From positions 1-32,988 of the forward strand of contig CALWUI010000008.1 in NCBI GenBank assembly GCA_944384705.1: DNA of 32,988 nucleotides. Direction: 5' to 3'. The notes under the pieces were generated by a model. The model was not told where the DNA came from. It was given only the letters and a program-made list of their open reading frames with translations, and did no database searches. Origin of the DNA: an uncultured Clostridia bacterium (lineage in GTDB: Bacteria > Bacillota > Clostridia > Oscillospirales > Acutalibacteraceae). How positions within the stretch are numbered: the stretch's first letter is position 1; every line of letters starts with the position of its first letter. Below are positions 25,750 to 32,988 of the stretch, in pieces. The translations under genes and the position numbers were made by a program.

Positions 25750-27090
25750 TTAATTCAAGCCAAAAAATATTCCGCAAATAAAAACAATTAACGTAACTAT
25801 GGTAAAAACGTATTTTGAGACGTTAATAAACCATTTGCCAAGCTTTTTCCTGGCTCCCATATTTACGTTTTCTAAGACGAATTTTTCTCCGCAAACCCCA
25901 AAAAACATTACTCCAGCAAGCAGTGCACCAAGTGGTATTATATAAATAGACACAACATCCATCCATATTTCGACAATCTTTCCGTTTTCAATGAATAAGC
26001 CTATTATAGCCGAGATTGCAATTACGGTTGTAACAGATATATTTCTAGATAATTTAAGACGGTTTTGAATTTCTTCTATAGGGACTTCAAAAAGATTTAT
26101 AATAGATGTTAGTGCAGCAAATAACGTGGCCAAAAAGAAGATTATTTCAAACAAAGATCCTAAAGGCATTCCGGAAAAGACTTTCGGCATGGCTACAAAT
26201 AGTAAAGAAGGTCCAGCTTGTGCTTCTAAGCCAAACGAAAACATTGCAGGAATAATTGCCAATGCAACTATAATTCCTGCTAAAATGTCAAAGATTATTA
26301 CATTTTTTGCACAGTAAATTACGTCTTCATCATTTTTTAAATAACTTCCGTATATCAACGTGCCAGAGCCTGCTAACGAAAGTGAAAAAAACGCCTGGCC
26401 CAATGCATAAATCCAATTTTTTGCTACAAAAAACTGATCTAAATTAAATCTGAATAAATATGTATATCCTTTAATAGCACCTGGCAAAAAAGCAACATTT
26501 ACAGCTAAAATTATAAAAAGTATAAAAAAAATTGGCATCAAAAATTTATTTAACTTTTCTATTCCTTTAGAAACTCCACTAATCATAACCAAAAATATTA
26601 ATATGAGACCTAAAAGGTGGCACGTTATATTACTAAAGTCTCCAGAAATATTTAAAAATAAAAGTGATGAATCTTTTTTTAGCAGTTCTCCAGAAAAACT
26701 AAAAATTAAGAATCTTATTATCCAGCCTACCACAACTGAATATCCAATTGCAATAATCCATGACCCTAGTACCGGTATAGCTCCCAAATATTTTCCAAAA
26801 GAGTTTTTAAATCTCATTTTTGTAGCTTTTGCAAAAGCGCCTACAGGCCCAGCTTTCATCGCTCTTCCAAATGCCATCTCTCCGATAACTCCAGATAACC
26901 CTAGTACTATCGTAAAAATAATGTATTCTACTAAAAACACTGCTCCACCATATTGACCCAGTCTATACGGAAACATCCAAACAGTTCCAATTCCTACAGC
27001 AGACCCTACACACGCCCAAATAAATCCAAACTTAGTTTTAAATGTTTCTCTTTGCTTATTTTTTTTAGGTATAACATCTGTTTTTGACAT
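25750..27090 (-). CDS. Sodium-dependent transporter of the NSS (neurotransmitter:sodium symporter) family
   Basis: Bacterial NSS proteins use the sodium gradient to import amino acids or related small molecules through a LeuT fold. The 446-residue protein has about eleven hydrophobic helices. Helix 1 reads FIWACVGSAVGIGTVWMFPY, the family's unwound substrate and ion site. Here LeuT's N27 and R30 positions read T and M (GIGTVWMFPY in place of GLGNFLRFP). Further family blocks are LSGVIGEMAFGRAM, NWIYALGQAFFSLSLAGSGT (helix 6) and SIINLFEVPIEE (helix 8). The ATG follows AGAGGTGAG, with a promoter 20-50 bases above and a perfect terminator below, so it is a single-gene unit. The substrate cannot be told. 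The altered helix 1 suggests a YocR-like subgroup. Confidence 0.9.
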   Translation of the reverse strand: MSKTDVIPKKNKQRETFKTKFGFIWACVGSAVGIGTVWMFPYRLGQYGGAVFLVEYIIFTIVLGLSGVIGEMAFGRAMKAGPVGAFAKATKMRFKNSFGKYLGAIPVLGSWIIAIGYSVVVGWIIRFLIFSFSGELLKKDSSLLFLNISGDFSNITCHLLGLILIFLVMISGVSKGIEKLNKFLMPIFFILFIILAVNVAFLPGAIKGYTYLFRFNLDQFFVAKNWIYALGQAFFSLSLAGSGTLIYGSYLKNDEDVIYCAKNVIIFDILAGIIVALAIIPAMFSFGLEAQAGPSLLFVAMPKVFSGMPLGSLFEIIFFLATLFAALTSIINLFEVPIEEIQNRLKLSRNISVTTVIAISAIIGLFIENGKIVEIWMDVVSIYIIPLGALLAGVMFFGVCGEKFVLENVNMGARKKLGKWFINVSKYVFTIVTLIVFICGIFFGLN

Positions 27091-27110
27091 ATTTTCTCAC
27101 CTCTTTTTCT

Positions 27111-27139
27111 ATTATAATGTAAATATATTCTGCATGCAA
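27111..27139 (-). promoter_or_regulatory. Promoter of the NSS transporter gene
   Basis: On the minus strand, TTGCAT (27139-27134), 17 bases and TATAAT (27116-27111), immediately above the ribosome site. Confidence 0.75.
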
Positions 27140-27185
27140 CTTAGCAAAAATAAAAAACACGTAACTTTAATTTAGCATATATCAC

Positions 27186-27226
27186 CACAAAAAATACTAC
27201 CAACTAACAAAATAGCTGGCAGTATT
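27186..27226 (-). terminator. Intrinsic terminator of the small secreted-protein genes
   Basis: On the minus strand AATACTGCCAGCTA (27226-27213) pairs with TAGTTGGTAGTATT (27206-27193), 14 pairs with two G-T, loop TTTTGT, followed by TTTTT. Confidence 0.85.
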
Positions 27227-27256
27227 AAAATTATGTAATTATATTTAATTTTGTTA

Positions 27257-27478
27257 TTAAATTTCTCTATTTTTTCTTCTAGCCTTGTCTTCTCTTGCAA
27301 TTAGATATCTTGCAAAAGAGTCTATCTCTTTTTTTTGCCAATTTTTTGCTTTTCTTTTTTTGTAATTTTTACTACAGTTAATTAGTATGTTTTCGTTATT
27401 AATTCCATAGCAATTGTAATTTATATTATTACTCATTAATATTGACATCAGCACTAAAACACTAAATATCTTTTTCAA
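27257..27478 (-). CDS. Small secreted basic protein, second of a pair
   Basis: I start it at the TTG at 27478 (KKIFSVLVLMSILMSNN follows), because AAAGGA then sits about 8 bases upstream. The ATG at 27487 touches that site and is less likely. The 73-residue product has a lysine pair, a hydrophobic signal segment of about 15 residues and a Cys-containing middle (NYNCYG, ILINCSKNYKK). A highly charged tail follows (KNWQKKEIDSFARYLIARED, then KARRKNREI). It is not recognised. It lies 46 bases below the similar-looking gene at 27525 and shares its terminator, so the two form a unit. It is likely exported; a role as a nucleic-acid- or envelope-binding peptide is only a guess. Confidence 0.5.
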   Translation of the reverse strand: MKKIFSVLVLMSILMSNNINYNCYGINNENILINCSKNYKKRKAKNWQKKEIDSFARYLIAREDKARRKNREI

Positions 27479-27524
27479 AGTAAACATTCCTTTTTTATTT
27501 TATATAAAAGATAACGTTAAATAT

Positions 27525-27755
27525 TTATTTTATAGAATTTTGTCTTTTTTCATTTTTAATTCTTTTAGAAGATTTTTTTGTTTTTTTATTTTTATTATCT
27601 TTGTTTTTTTCTTTTCTACGAGACTCATTTCTGTATTGTTTGCTCCAGGCCTTTGCCGCTCTTGGAGGAGCAGAATCTCCTATTTTTATGCAATTAAATA
27701 AATTAACTCCAAACAAAGTTACTAAAAGCATAAGTAAGCAGAAAACTTTTTTCAA
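27525..27755 (-). CDS. Small secreted basic protein, first of a pair
   Basis: It starts with TTG at 27755, about 8 bases below AAGAAGG. The 76-residue product opens with a signal segment (KKVFCLLMLLVTLFGVNLF). After GDSAPPRAAKAWSKQYRNES comes a tail made almost only of Lys, Arg, Asn, Glu and Ser (KNKDNKNKKTKKSSKRIKNE). The layout matches the next gene: a Lys-Lys signal start, a short middle with a W followed by charged residues, and a basic tail. The two are probably distant copies. It is not recognised. No promoter stands out in the AT-rich upstream region. The open reading frame, the ribosome site and the paired arrangement support it as real, but a low-complexity tail in AT-rich DNA can also arise by chance. 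Confidence 0.5.
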   Translation of the reverse strand: MKKVFCLLMLLVTLFGVNLFNCIKIGDSAPPRAAKAWSKQYRNESRRKEKNKDNKNKKTKKSSKRIKNEKRQNSIK

Positions 27756-27886
27756 AATAAAAACCTTCTTTCAAAATAAATTTTTTGAAAACCAAAAGCA
27801 AATAAAAAGTATAATAAATAATAAGTCTAAAAATCACCTCCATAATCAACTTTTTTAGATAGAAAAGTGCTTACGAAAATAAAAAT

Positions 27887-27916
27887 TAAAAAAACAGCCG
27901 CTACGGCTGTTTTTTG
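27887..27916. terminator. Bidirectional intrinsic terminator
   Basis: AAAAAACAGCCG (27889-27900) pairs perfectly with CGGCTGTTTTTT (27904-27915) around a three-base loop, with T-runs on both strands. It most likely ends the aspS transcript from the right. The 205 bases between it and aspS hold nothing else I can name. Confidence 0.85.
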
Positions 27917-28121
27917 ACCCATTAATTAATATGACTTAAATAAATTTAATTTTAGTTCAAATATTAATAAAAGAAGGATATTAAATTTAGCATTTATAAA
28001 ATTAATTTTTTATAGCGATCTTTGTCGAAATCAATAATAAAATTTTAAATTTATTCATTATATTAAAATAATTTTCAATAACAACCTCAATATAAATTCA
28101 ATTTTAAATTTTTAAAAGATA

Positions 28122-29906
28122 TCAATTAGAATTAAAAATGATAGATAACTCATCCAGTTGCCTTTTATCCACAAAACTTGGCGAATTAGACATAAGTTCT
28201 GCCGAGCTTGCAACCTTTGGGAAAGCAATAACGTCTCGAATACTCTTACAGTTTAACATCAACATAATCAGTCTGTCAAGTCCAAATGCTAAGCCCCCAT
28301 GGGGAGGAACTCCATATTTAAAAGCTTCTAACAAAAATCCAAATTTATTTTTAGATTCTTCTTTAGAAAATCCTAATACTTTAAACATTTTATTTTGCAG
28401 CTCAAGGTTACTAATTCTAACTGACCCTCCACCAATTTCGTTTCCATTAAACACAAGGTCATAAGCTCTAGCATAAACATTTTGCGGTTCTGAGTCTAAT
28501 TTTTCAATGTCCTCATGTCTAGGAGCGGTAAAAGGATGATGCATCGCTACATAACGATTTTCTTCTTTGTCAAATTCAAGTAGAGGAAAGTCCGTAATCC
28601 ACAATAAATTCGGTTCAGACGTTTTAATAAGATCAAATTTATCAGCAAGTTTGCAGCGAAGAGCTCCCAAACTTTCTAAAACGACTTTTGTATCACTATC
28701 TGCCACAATAAATATTATATCATTACTTTGAGTACCCACAGTCTTTCGGATTCTTATAATTTCAGTTTCATTCAAAAACTTTTCATAAGAAGAGCTCGAG
28801 GATAAATCCGAATTAATTTTTGTCCATGCAAGCCCCTTAGCACCATAGTCTTTAATCCAGCTTGTAAGTCGGTCTATCTCCTTGCGTGTTAGCCTTGGAG
28901 CTATATCCTTTGCATTTATTGCTCTAACTGAACCTCCCGATGCAATTGCGTCAGAAAAAACTTTAAACTCCGAATTTTTTAGGATATCGGTTAACTCCAC
29001 AATTTCCATACCAAATCTCAAGTCTGGCTTATCTGTACCAAATCTATTCATTGCTTCAAAATAGGTCAATCTTTTTAGCGGAACGGATATATCCTGATTC
29101 AGAATCTCTTTAAAGACTTTTTTTATAAAACCTTCTGTTATAGAAATAACATCATTTTCATCAACAAAGGACATTTCAAAATCAAGCTGAGTAAATTCTG
29201 GCTGCCTGTCGGCTCTTAAATCTTCGTCTCTAAAACACCTAGCCACCTGAAAGTATCTGTCGAACCCAGCCAGCATAAGCAATTGTTTATATAATTGCGG
29301 AGATTGTGGCAAAGCAAAAAAACTCCCACGAAATATTCTCGACGGAACAAGATAATCTCTTGCTCCCTCTGGGGTAGATCTTATAAGCATAGGTGTTTCT
29401 ACTTCGATAAAACCATTTTCATCAAAATAATCATGTGCAATTTTAACTATTTTATGTCTAATTATAATTTTATCCTGTACATCCGGTCTACGTAAGTCTA
29501 GATAGCGATATTTTAACCTAAGTTCCTCATTTGCATTAGAATTTTCAACTATTTCAAATGGAGTAGTCTCTGCTTCAGATAAAACCTCCAGATCTGAAAC
29601 AGCAATTTCAATTTCTCCGGTTTTTATTTGCATATTTTTTGAAGAACGCTCTCTAATAAATCCTTTTGCAGCCAAAACAAATTCAGAACGCACTTCAAAT
29701 GCCTTTTGAAAAATCTTTTTGTCTGTATGTTCGTCAAATGCCAGCTGAACAACACCGGTCCTATCTCGCAAATCAATGAAAATAAGATGGCCTAAGTCAC
29801 GTTGACGTTGAACCCAACCGCACACGACAACTTCTTTGCCAATGTCATTTATGCCAAGCTCACCACAATATTTGTTCCTTTTTAAATTTTTGATTTTTTC
29901 TATCAT
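28122..29906 (-). CDS. aspS: Aspartyl-tRNA synthetase
   Basis: AspS charges tRNA-Asp with aspartate (in many bacteria lacking AsnS, tRNA-Asn as well). I start it at the ATG at 29906 (MIEKIKNLKRNKYCGELG), placed below TTGAGGAG; the longer frame begins inside that site. The 594-residue length and domain order are bacterial. An N-terminal OB-fold (VVCGWVQRQRDLGHLIFIDL) binds the anticodon. The catalytic core has motif 2 in CFRDEDLRADRQPEFTQLD, and the GAD insertion domain lies in the middle (about residues 290-420). HHPFTAPRHED and motif 3 GLAFGLDRLIML follow. No asnS or gatCAB gene is in the window, so discrimination cannot be judged. It lies below folK on the same strand with an 86-base gap. 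No T-box is seen. Confidence 0.97.
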   Translation of the reverse strand: MIEKIKNLKRNKYCGELGINDIGKEVVVCGWVQRQRDLGHLIFIDLRDRTGVVQLAFDEHTDKKIFQKAFEVRSEFVLAAKGFIRERSSKNMQIKTGEIEIAVSDLEVLSEAETTPFEIVENSNANEELRLKYRYLDLRRPDVQDKIIIRHKIVKIAHDYFDENGFIEVETPMLIRSTPEGARDYLVPSRIFRGSFFALPQSPQLYKQLLMLAGFDRYFQVARCFRDEDLRADRQPEFTQLDFEMSFVDENDVISITEGFIKKVFKEILNQDISVPLKRLTYFEAMNRFGTDKPDLRFGMEIVELTDILKNSEFKVFSDAIASGGSVRAINAKDIAPRLTRKEIDRLTSWIKDYGAKGLAWTKINSDLSSSSSYEKFLNETEIIRIRKTVGTQSNDIIFIVADSDTKVVLESLGALRCKLADKFDLIKTSEPNLLWITDFPLLEFDKEENRYVAMHHPFTAPRHEDIEKLDSEPQNVYARAYDLVFNGNEIGGGSVRISNLELQNKMFKVLGFSKEESKNKFGFLLEAFKYGVPPHGGLAFGLDRLIMLMLNCKSIRDVIAFPKVASSAELMSNSPSFVDKRQLDELSIIFNSN

Positions 29907-29992
29907 TTTTATGCTCCTCAACTAAGTCATAATATAAATGATACCTCAATGTGCAGCATAAGTAAAGTTTCAAATTTATCATTTAGTCGTAC

Positions 29993-30484
29993 TCACTTTA
30001 AGATTTTATTATAAATGATAACTCCGTTTGTTCCTACCTTGCGAAAAGCTTTATTAAAGTCTAACCCCAGCGCGATTTTATTTTCATACAAATCACTTAA
30101 TGGAACCATAACAAAAGCGCGTTCTTTTATTCTAGGATGAGGCACAGTTAAAAGTTTTGAGCACACTGAATAGTCTTGAAACAAAAGTAAGTCTATATCT
30201 ATTATACGAGGGGCATTTTTATATGGACGTAGTCTTCCTAGTGCAGATTCTATTCCTAAGCAAGCTCCAAGTAACATTTGTGGAGAGAGTTCAGTTTCTA
30301 ATTTTATACAACAGTTCAGATAATCCGACTGTTCATCCTCAACTTGAAACGGTTTTGTCTCATAAACTGAAGATATCTTTCTTATCCTAGTATCGGGCAA
30401 TCTTTTTAGCGCACTTATTGCATTTTTCAAATTTTCTTCTCTATTTAACATATTACTTCCAAGAGAAAGCGCAGCTTCTTTCAT
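29993..30484 (-). CDS. folK: 2-amino-4-hydroxy-6-hydroxymethyldihydropteridine pyrophosphokinase
   Basis: FolK transfers pyrophosphate from ATP to 6-hydroxymethyl-dihydropterin, giving the substrate of FolP. The 163-residue protein has the start ALSLGSNMLNREENL, the pterin-binding SSVYETKPF, QSDYLNCCIKLET and the metal- and ATP-binding RIIDIDLLLF. PHPRIKERAFVMVPL also matches the family. In the ATP loop the usual R-W-G-P-R reads PYKNAPR, a moderate variation. It is the last gene of folE-folP-folB-folK, overlapping folB by 4 bases. FolB and FolK perform consecutive steps, so the tight coupling is natural. Confidence 0.95.
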   Translation of the reverse strand: MKEAALSLGSNMLNREENLKNAISALKRLPDTRIRKISSVYETKPFQVEDEQSDYLNCCIKLETELSPQMLLGACLGIESALGRLRPYKNAPRIIDIDLLLFQDYSVCSKLLTVPHPRIKERAFVMVPLSDLYENKIALGLDFNKAFRKVGTNGVIIYNKILK

Positions 30485-30852
30485 TCAAAACCTCCTCTAG
30501 ATCTAGAAAGCTCTACTCCAACATAATCAAAATCTGCTTTTATTGGAGCTTCCGGCTTTTTTAAACAAATGTCAATTTTTTGAATAGATTCAAAATCTAA
30601 AAAAATTTGCTCAACCACTCTGTGAGCAGCTCTTTCTAATAAATCATATTTACTTTCTTTCATAACCCTGACTGCAGTTTTTATTATTTTAGCATAACTC
30701 ACAGTATCTTCAATATCATCAGAGAGGCACGAATCTTTTAGAGGTCTATATGCAGTTATGTCTAAAACAAAATTTTGTCCATCTACTTTTTCTTCTGGAT
30801 TTACTCCGTGATATGCAAAGATTTTTAGTCCTTTAATAACAATTTTATCCAT
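30481..30852 (-). CDS. folB: Dihydroneopterin aldolase
   Basis: FolB splits 7,8-dihydroneopterin into 6-hydroxymethyl-dihydropterin and glycolaldehyde. The 123-residue protein has LKIFAYHGVNPEEKVDGQNF with the catalytic-region Glu and Tyr, DTVSYAKIIK, and KKPEAPIKADFDYVGVEL with the catalytic Lys. The length is typical (115-125). It begins 2 bases after folP and overlaps folK by 4, so it is clearly in one operon. Confidence 0.95.
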   Translation of the reverse strand: MDKIVIKGLKIFAYHGVNPEEKVDGQNFVLDITAYRPLKDSCLSDDIEDTVSYAKIIKTAVRVMKESKYDLLERAAHRVVEQIFLDFESIQKIDICLKKPEAPIKADFDYVGVELSRSRGGFE

Positions 30853-30854
30853 AA

Positions 30855-31664
30855 TTACTCTTCCAAACTTGATTTTAAAATTGAATCTGTAACTTTGGCT
30901 GCCTGAGTTGCAGCTTTTACGTTGTGAACTCTTATTATATTTGCACCGTTTAAAATAGCAATTGTATGTGCAGCAATAGTTCCATGATCTCTTTTATCAG
31001 CCTGAGGTTCTCCGCAGGCCATGCCAATGACTTTTTTTCTCGAGGCTCCAATCAAAGACGCATAATTATTTGGTAAATATTTTTTAAAATTTTTTATTAC
31101 GCATAGATTTTCTTTATTGTTTTTGCCAAATCCAATACCTGGATCTAAACAAATTCTCTCTTTTTTAATATTTTTATCTTGCATTTTGCTAATTTGCTTT
31201 TCAAAAAAACTTTTCATATTAGATGTTTCGCCATCATACATGACAATACATCCACAGTTACTTTTACTTGCAACGCTCAGCATTTTTTCATTCTTAAACC
31301 CACTAACATCATTTATAATGCTAACACCATATTTAATAGCCTCTTGTGCAACTTCAGGATAAAACGTATCCACAGAAATTGGAACAAAAATTTTGTCTTT
31401 CAAAGCTGCCAAAACCGGGCTCAACCTTTCTAGTTCCTCTTTAGCAGATATTTCTATACATCCAGGTCTAGTCGATTGAGCACCAATATCTATGATATCC
31501 GCACCATCATCTTGCATCTCTAACGCATGAGCCACAGCCGAATCGACTTCAAACCATTTATTACCGTCAGAAAATGAATCTGGTGTTATATTTAGAATTC
31601 CCATAACATGAGTTTTTTCTTCTAAATTAAAAACAAAGCTACCAGCTATAAAAACTTTATTCAT
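30855..31664 (-). CDS. folP: Dihydropteroate synthase
   Basis: FolP joins 6-hydroxymethyl-dihydropterin pyrophosphate to p-aminobenzoate, the step blocked by sulfonamides. The 269-residue protein has MGILNITPDSFSDGNKW (loop 1), DIGAQSTRPG (loop 2), SIINDVSGF, CIVMYDGE, CLDPGIGFGKN, IGASRKKVIG and IRVHNV. These are the full set of TIM-barrel loop motifs. It follows folE after 6 bases and precedes folB after 2. No pab genes for p-aminobenzoate are in the window. The loops look normal at this level of inspection. Confidence 0.96.
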   Translation of the reverse strand: MNKVFIAGSFVFNLEEKTHVMGILNITPDSFSDGNKWFEVDSAVAHALEMQDDGADIIDIGAQSTRPGCIEISAKEELERLSPVLAALKDKIFVPISVDTFYPEVAQEAIKYGVSIINDVSGFKNEKMLSVASKSNCGCIVMYDGETSNMKSFFEKQISKMQDKNIKKERICLDPGIGFGKNNKENLCVIKNFKKYLPNNYASLIGASRKKVIGMACGEPQADKRDHGTIAAHTIAILNGANIIRVHNVKAATQAAKVTDSILKSSLEE

Positions 31665-31670
31665 TGAGAT

Positions 31671-32237
31671 TTAACCTCTATCAAGCATACTTAAAACTTC
31701 GCTTCTTTTTTGCGGATCCTCTTTAAAAACTCCATAATAAGCTATGGTTTTTGTTTTTGAACCAGCAGCCTTAATTCCTCTAATAGTCATGCATAAATGC
31801 TCTGCTTCTATCACAACCATTATTCCCTTAACACCAGCCTTTTGATAAAAAAACTTTGCAATCTGATCAGTTAACCGCTCTTGAACTTGAAGCCTTTTTG
31901 CAAAACAATCAATAATTCTAGCAAATTTAGAAAGGCCAAGAATTTTTCCCTCATCAGAAATATATGCAATACTAACAGTTCCTAAAAATGGCATAAGGTG
32001 ATGCTCACAAATTGAATGCAACGGCAAATCTTTAATCATAATTATCTCAGATTCACAAGCCTGTTCGTCAAAAAATTTTAAATGTTCGCAAGGGTCCGTA
32101 TCCATTCCAGACAAAAGCTCCAAGTACATGTTTGCAACTCTTTTGGGTGTCTCGCAAAGCCCTTCTCTATTTGTATCCTCTCCAAAAGCTAGCAATAAAT
32201 CATGCACCGCTTTTTCTGCTTTTTTTTTATCTATCAT
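31671..32237 (-). CDS. folE: GTP cyclohydrolase I
   Basis: FolE turns GTP into 7,8-dihydroneopterin triphosphate, the first step of folate synthesis. I start at the ATG at 32237 (MIDKKKAEKAVHDLLLAFGE), giving 188 residues, the usual size. A frame from 32267 adds ten unlikely residues, though the ribosome site (GGATG) is weak for either choice. Zinc and active-site motifs are SICEHHLMPFLGTVSIAYI (Cys and His ligands), QERLTDQIAKFF and EHLCMTIRGIKAAGSKT (the third ligand Cys). It is the first gene of folE-folP-folB-folK. A TATAAT-like box lies at 32276-32271 on the minus strand without a convincing partner box. The dephosphorylation step before FolB has no gene here. Confidence 0.96.
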   Translation of the reverse strand: MIDKKKAEKAVHDLLLAFGEDTNREGLCETPKRVANMYLELLSGMDTDPCEHLKFFDEQACESEIIMIKDLPLHSICEHHLMPFLGTVSIAYISDEGKILGLSKFARIIDCFAKRLQVQERLTDQIAKFFYQKAGVKGIMVVIEAEHLCMTIRGIKAAGSKTKTIAYYGVFKEDPQKRSEVLSMLDRG

Positions 32238-32267
32238 AATTTTAAAACATCCATTTCCATATAACAT

Positions 32268-32443
32268 TTTATTATATTTTAAAACATTAAAATTATATAG
32301 TCCATAAAATCTGATAAAAAATTTTTGATAGAGAAGTCTTCCATTCGTTTATAAAAAAATTTTATATATTTTCTGGATTTATTTTTCGCAAAACTTGATA
32401 TTTTTTCTTTTTATGATATACTAATATTTATCACAAAAAGCAT
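32268..32443. other. Spacer between folE and tRNA-Thr
   Basis: AT-rich, with divergent signals: a TATAAT-like box on the minus strand for folE, and on the plus strand TTTTTATGATATACT about 30 bases before the tRNA (a TATACT-like -10 box near 32417). No other feature is seen. Confidence 0.35.
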
Positions 32444-32519
32444 GCTGATATAGCTCATTAGGCAGAGCACATCCTTGGTAAGGATGAGGTCACCGGTTCG
32501 AATCCGGTTATCAGCTCCA
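32444..32519 (+). tRNA. tRNA-Thr (anticodon GGT), CCA encoded
   Basis: Cloverleaf on the plus strand. The acceptor is GCTGATA paired with TATCAGC, then discriminator T and an encoded CCA at 32517-32519. The D arm has GCTCATTAGGCAGAGC, the anticodon arm is CATCC-TTGGTAA-GGATG, and the T arm contains CCGGTTCGAATCCGG. 76 nt with CCA. The same att-like repeat found by tRNA-Pro follows directly. Confidence 0.96.
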
Positions 32520-32588
32520 CCTTCAAAGCCGCTTGGTTCCTAGGTTTTGTAAGTTTAAATTTTTTTAAAGTATGTGTAAAAATATGTT
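32520..32588 (+). repeat. Attachment-site-like repeat downstream of tRNA-Thr
   Basis: It begins CCTTCAAAGCCGCTTG, passes CCTAGGTTTTGTAAGTTTAAA and ends AAAGTATGTGTAAAAATATG. It matches, with scattered differences, the segment beside tRNA-Pro (641-708, opposite strand). It lies between the tRNA CCA end and an integrase 3' end. Confidence 0.65.
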
Positions 32589-32628
32589 TTTCTACCATTT
32601 TTTCTACCAAATTTCCAAAAAAGTTTTT

Positions 32629-32988
32629 TTACATTGCAAAAGTGTGTTCTAAATCTTTTGCCATGAATTCTTTTCTGGATTTACTGATGTGAGTATAAAT
32701 GTTGGCTGTCGTTTCAATGTCTGCATGGCCAAGCCAGGTTTGAATGTCTTTTAGTTCCCAACCCTTGTCGTACAAAATGCTTGCACAACTGTGCCGCAGA
32801 TCATGAAATCTTATTTTTGGAAAAGTATTTTTTGTTAAAACTTTTTGGAATGCTTTTGTTATGTAACCAGGATCGTATGGCTTTCCATCTTCCCAAGTGA
32901 ACACATAATCGCTATTGTAATAATTCTTGCCGAAAAGCTTTTTATTATGCTTCTGCTCGAGCCTAATTTCTAACAACATTTCCTTGAT
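32629..32988 (-). CDS. Tyrosine recombinase/integrase, C-terminal part (runs off the window)
   Basis: The gene enters from beyond the right edge; the frame is still open at 32988, so the nominal ATG at 32979 is internal. Visible residues are the catalytic C-terminal half: EDGKPYDPGYITKAFQKVLT, FHDLRHSCASILYDKGWELK (HxxR), GHADIETTANIYTHIS (GHA box and the Tyr nucleophile), ending KDLEHTFAM. Tyrosine recombinases of this type insert phages and conjugative elements at attachment sites. This one converges on tRNA-Thr with the att-like repeat between them, the standard arrangement. The visible part has no stops or shifts, so it may belong to a complete element to the right. It is the best available template for judging the damage in the left copy. 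Confidence 0.9.
   Translation of the reverse strand: MKEMLLEIRLEQKHNKKLFGKNYYNSDYVFTWEDGKPYDPGYITKAFQKVLTKNTFPKIRFHDLRHSCASILYDKGWELKDIQTWLGHADIETTANIYTHISKSRKEFMAKDLEHTFAM

Noticed and set aside
29907..29992. T-box leader for aspS
   Set aside because: The gap is only 86 bases and lacks the T-box sequence and specifier stems; T-box leaders are much longer.
1..32988. CRISPR array
   Set aside because: No regularly spaced identical short repeats were seen anywhere in the window.

Overview
The window looks like a piece of a low-GC Firmicute chromosome, most likely a clostridial (Oscillospirales/Ruminococcaceae-like) lineage. This is inferred from AT-rich DNA, AGGAGG-type ribosome sites, frequent TTG starts, AddAB instead of RecBCD, a SAM-I riboswitch on metK, an ECF-type RibU and a WalJ-type metallo-hydrolase. 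No ribosomal RNA is present, so the taxonomic call is an inference from gene content only.

Layout. Positions 1-785 hold a wrecked tyrosine integrase next to tRNA-Pro(TGG). Positions 786-4715 hold two related class-B-like group II introns in tandem. Each interrupts a tiny gene, and both have intron proteins that lost the reverse-transcriptase core. Positions 4716-9160 are a graveyard: a Fic protein with a frameshift and a deletion, a DNA methyltransferase piece, phage-type ParB-like and HNH remnants, an IS3-type orfA stub and a secreted surface-protein relic. Positions 9161-9749 hold no gene I can see. From 9750 onward the DNA is an ordinary, well-kept housekeeping region.

Housekeeping part. 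On the minus strand: addB-addA-secG (recombinational repair plus a Sec translocon subunit), a small membrane protein, metK under a SAM-I riboswitch with a clear terminator/antiterminator pair, and ribU. On the plus strand, divergent from ribU: yifB, murA and walJ (competence-type ATPase, peptidoglycan precursor synthesis, cell-wall-linked hydrolase). Back on the minus strand: two half-size TauE/SafE transporters, a helical ferritin-like protein, an NSS sodium symporter, two tiny secreted basic proteins, aspS, and a compact folate operon folE-folP-folB-folK. tRNA-Thr(GGT) follows, with a second copy of the integrase family converging on it at the right edge.

Main observations. (1) The left integrase gene carries an internal inversion of about 490 bp, bounded by GTATG/CATAC. 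Undoing it restores colinearity with the right-hand copy on both sides. (2) Both tRNA genes are followed by the same roughly 70-bp sequence, so one integrase family has used two different tRNA genes as targets. (3) Precise removal of intron 2 restores an uninterrupted 62-residue reading frame. (4) The Fic frameshift lies exactly on an A_AAA_AAG heptamer in the correct phase. I found no wholly new defence or mobile system. The unusual content is mobile-element biology and decay.
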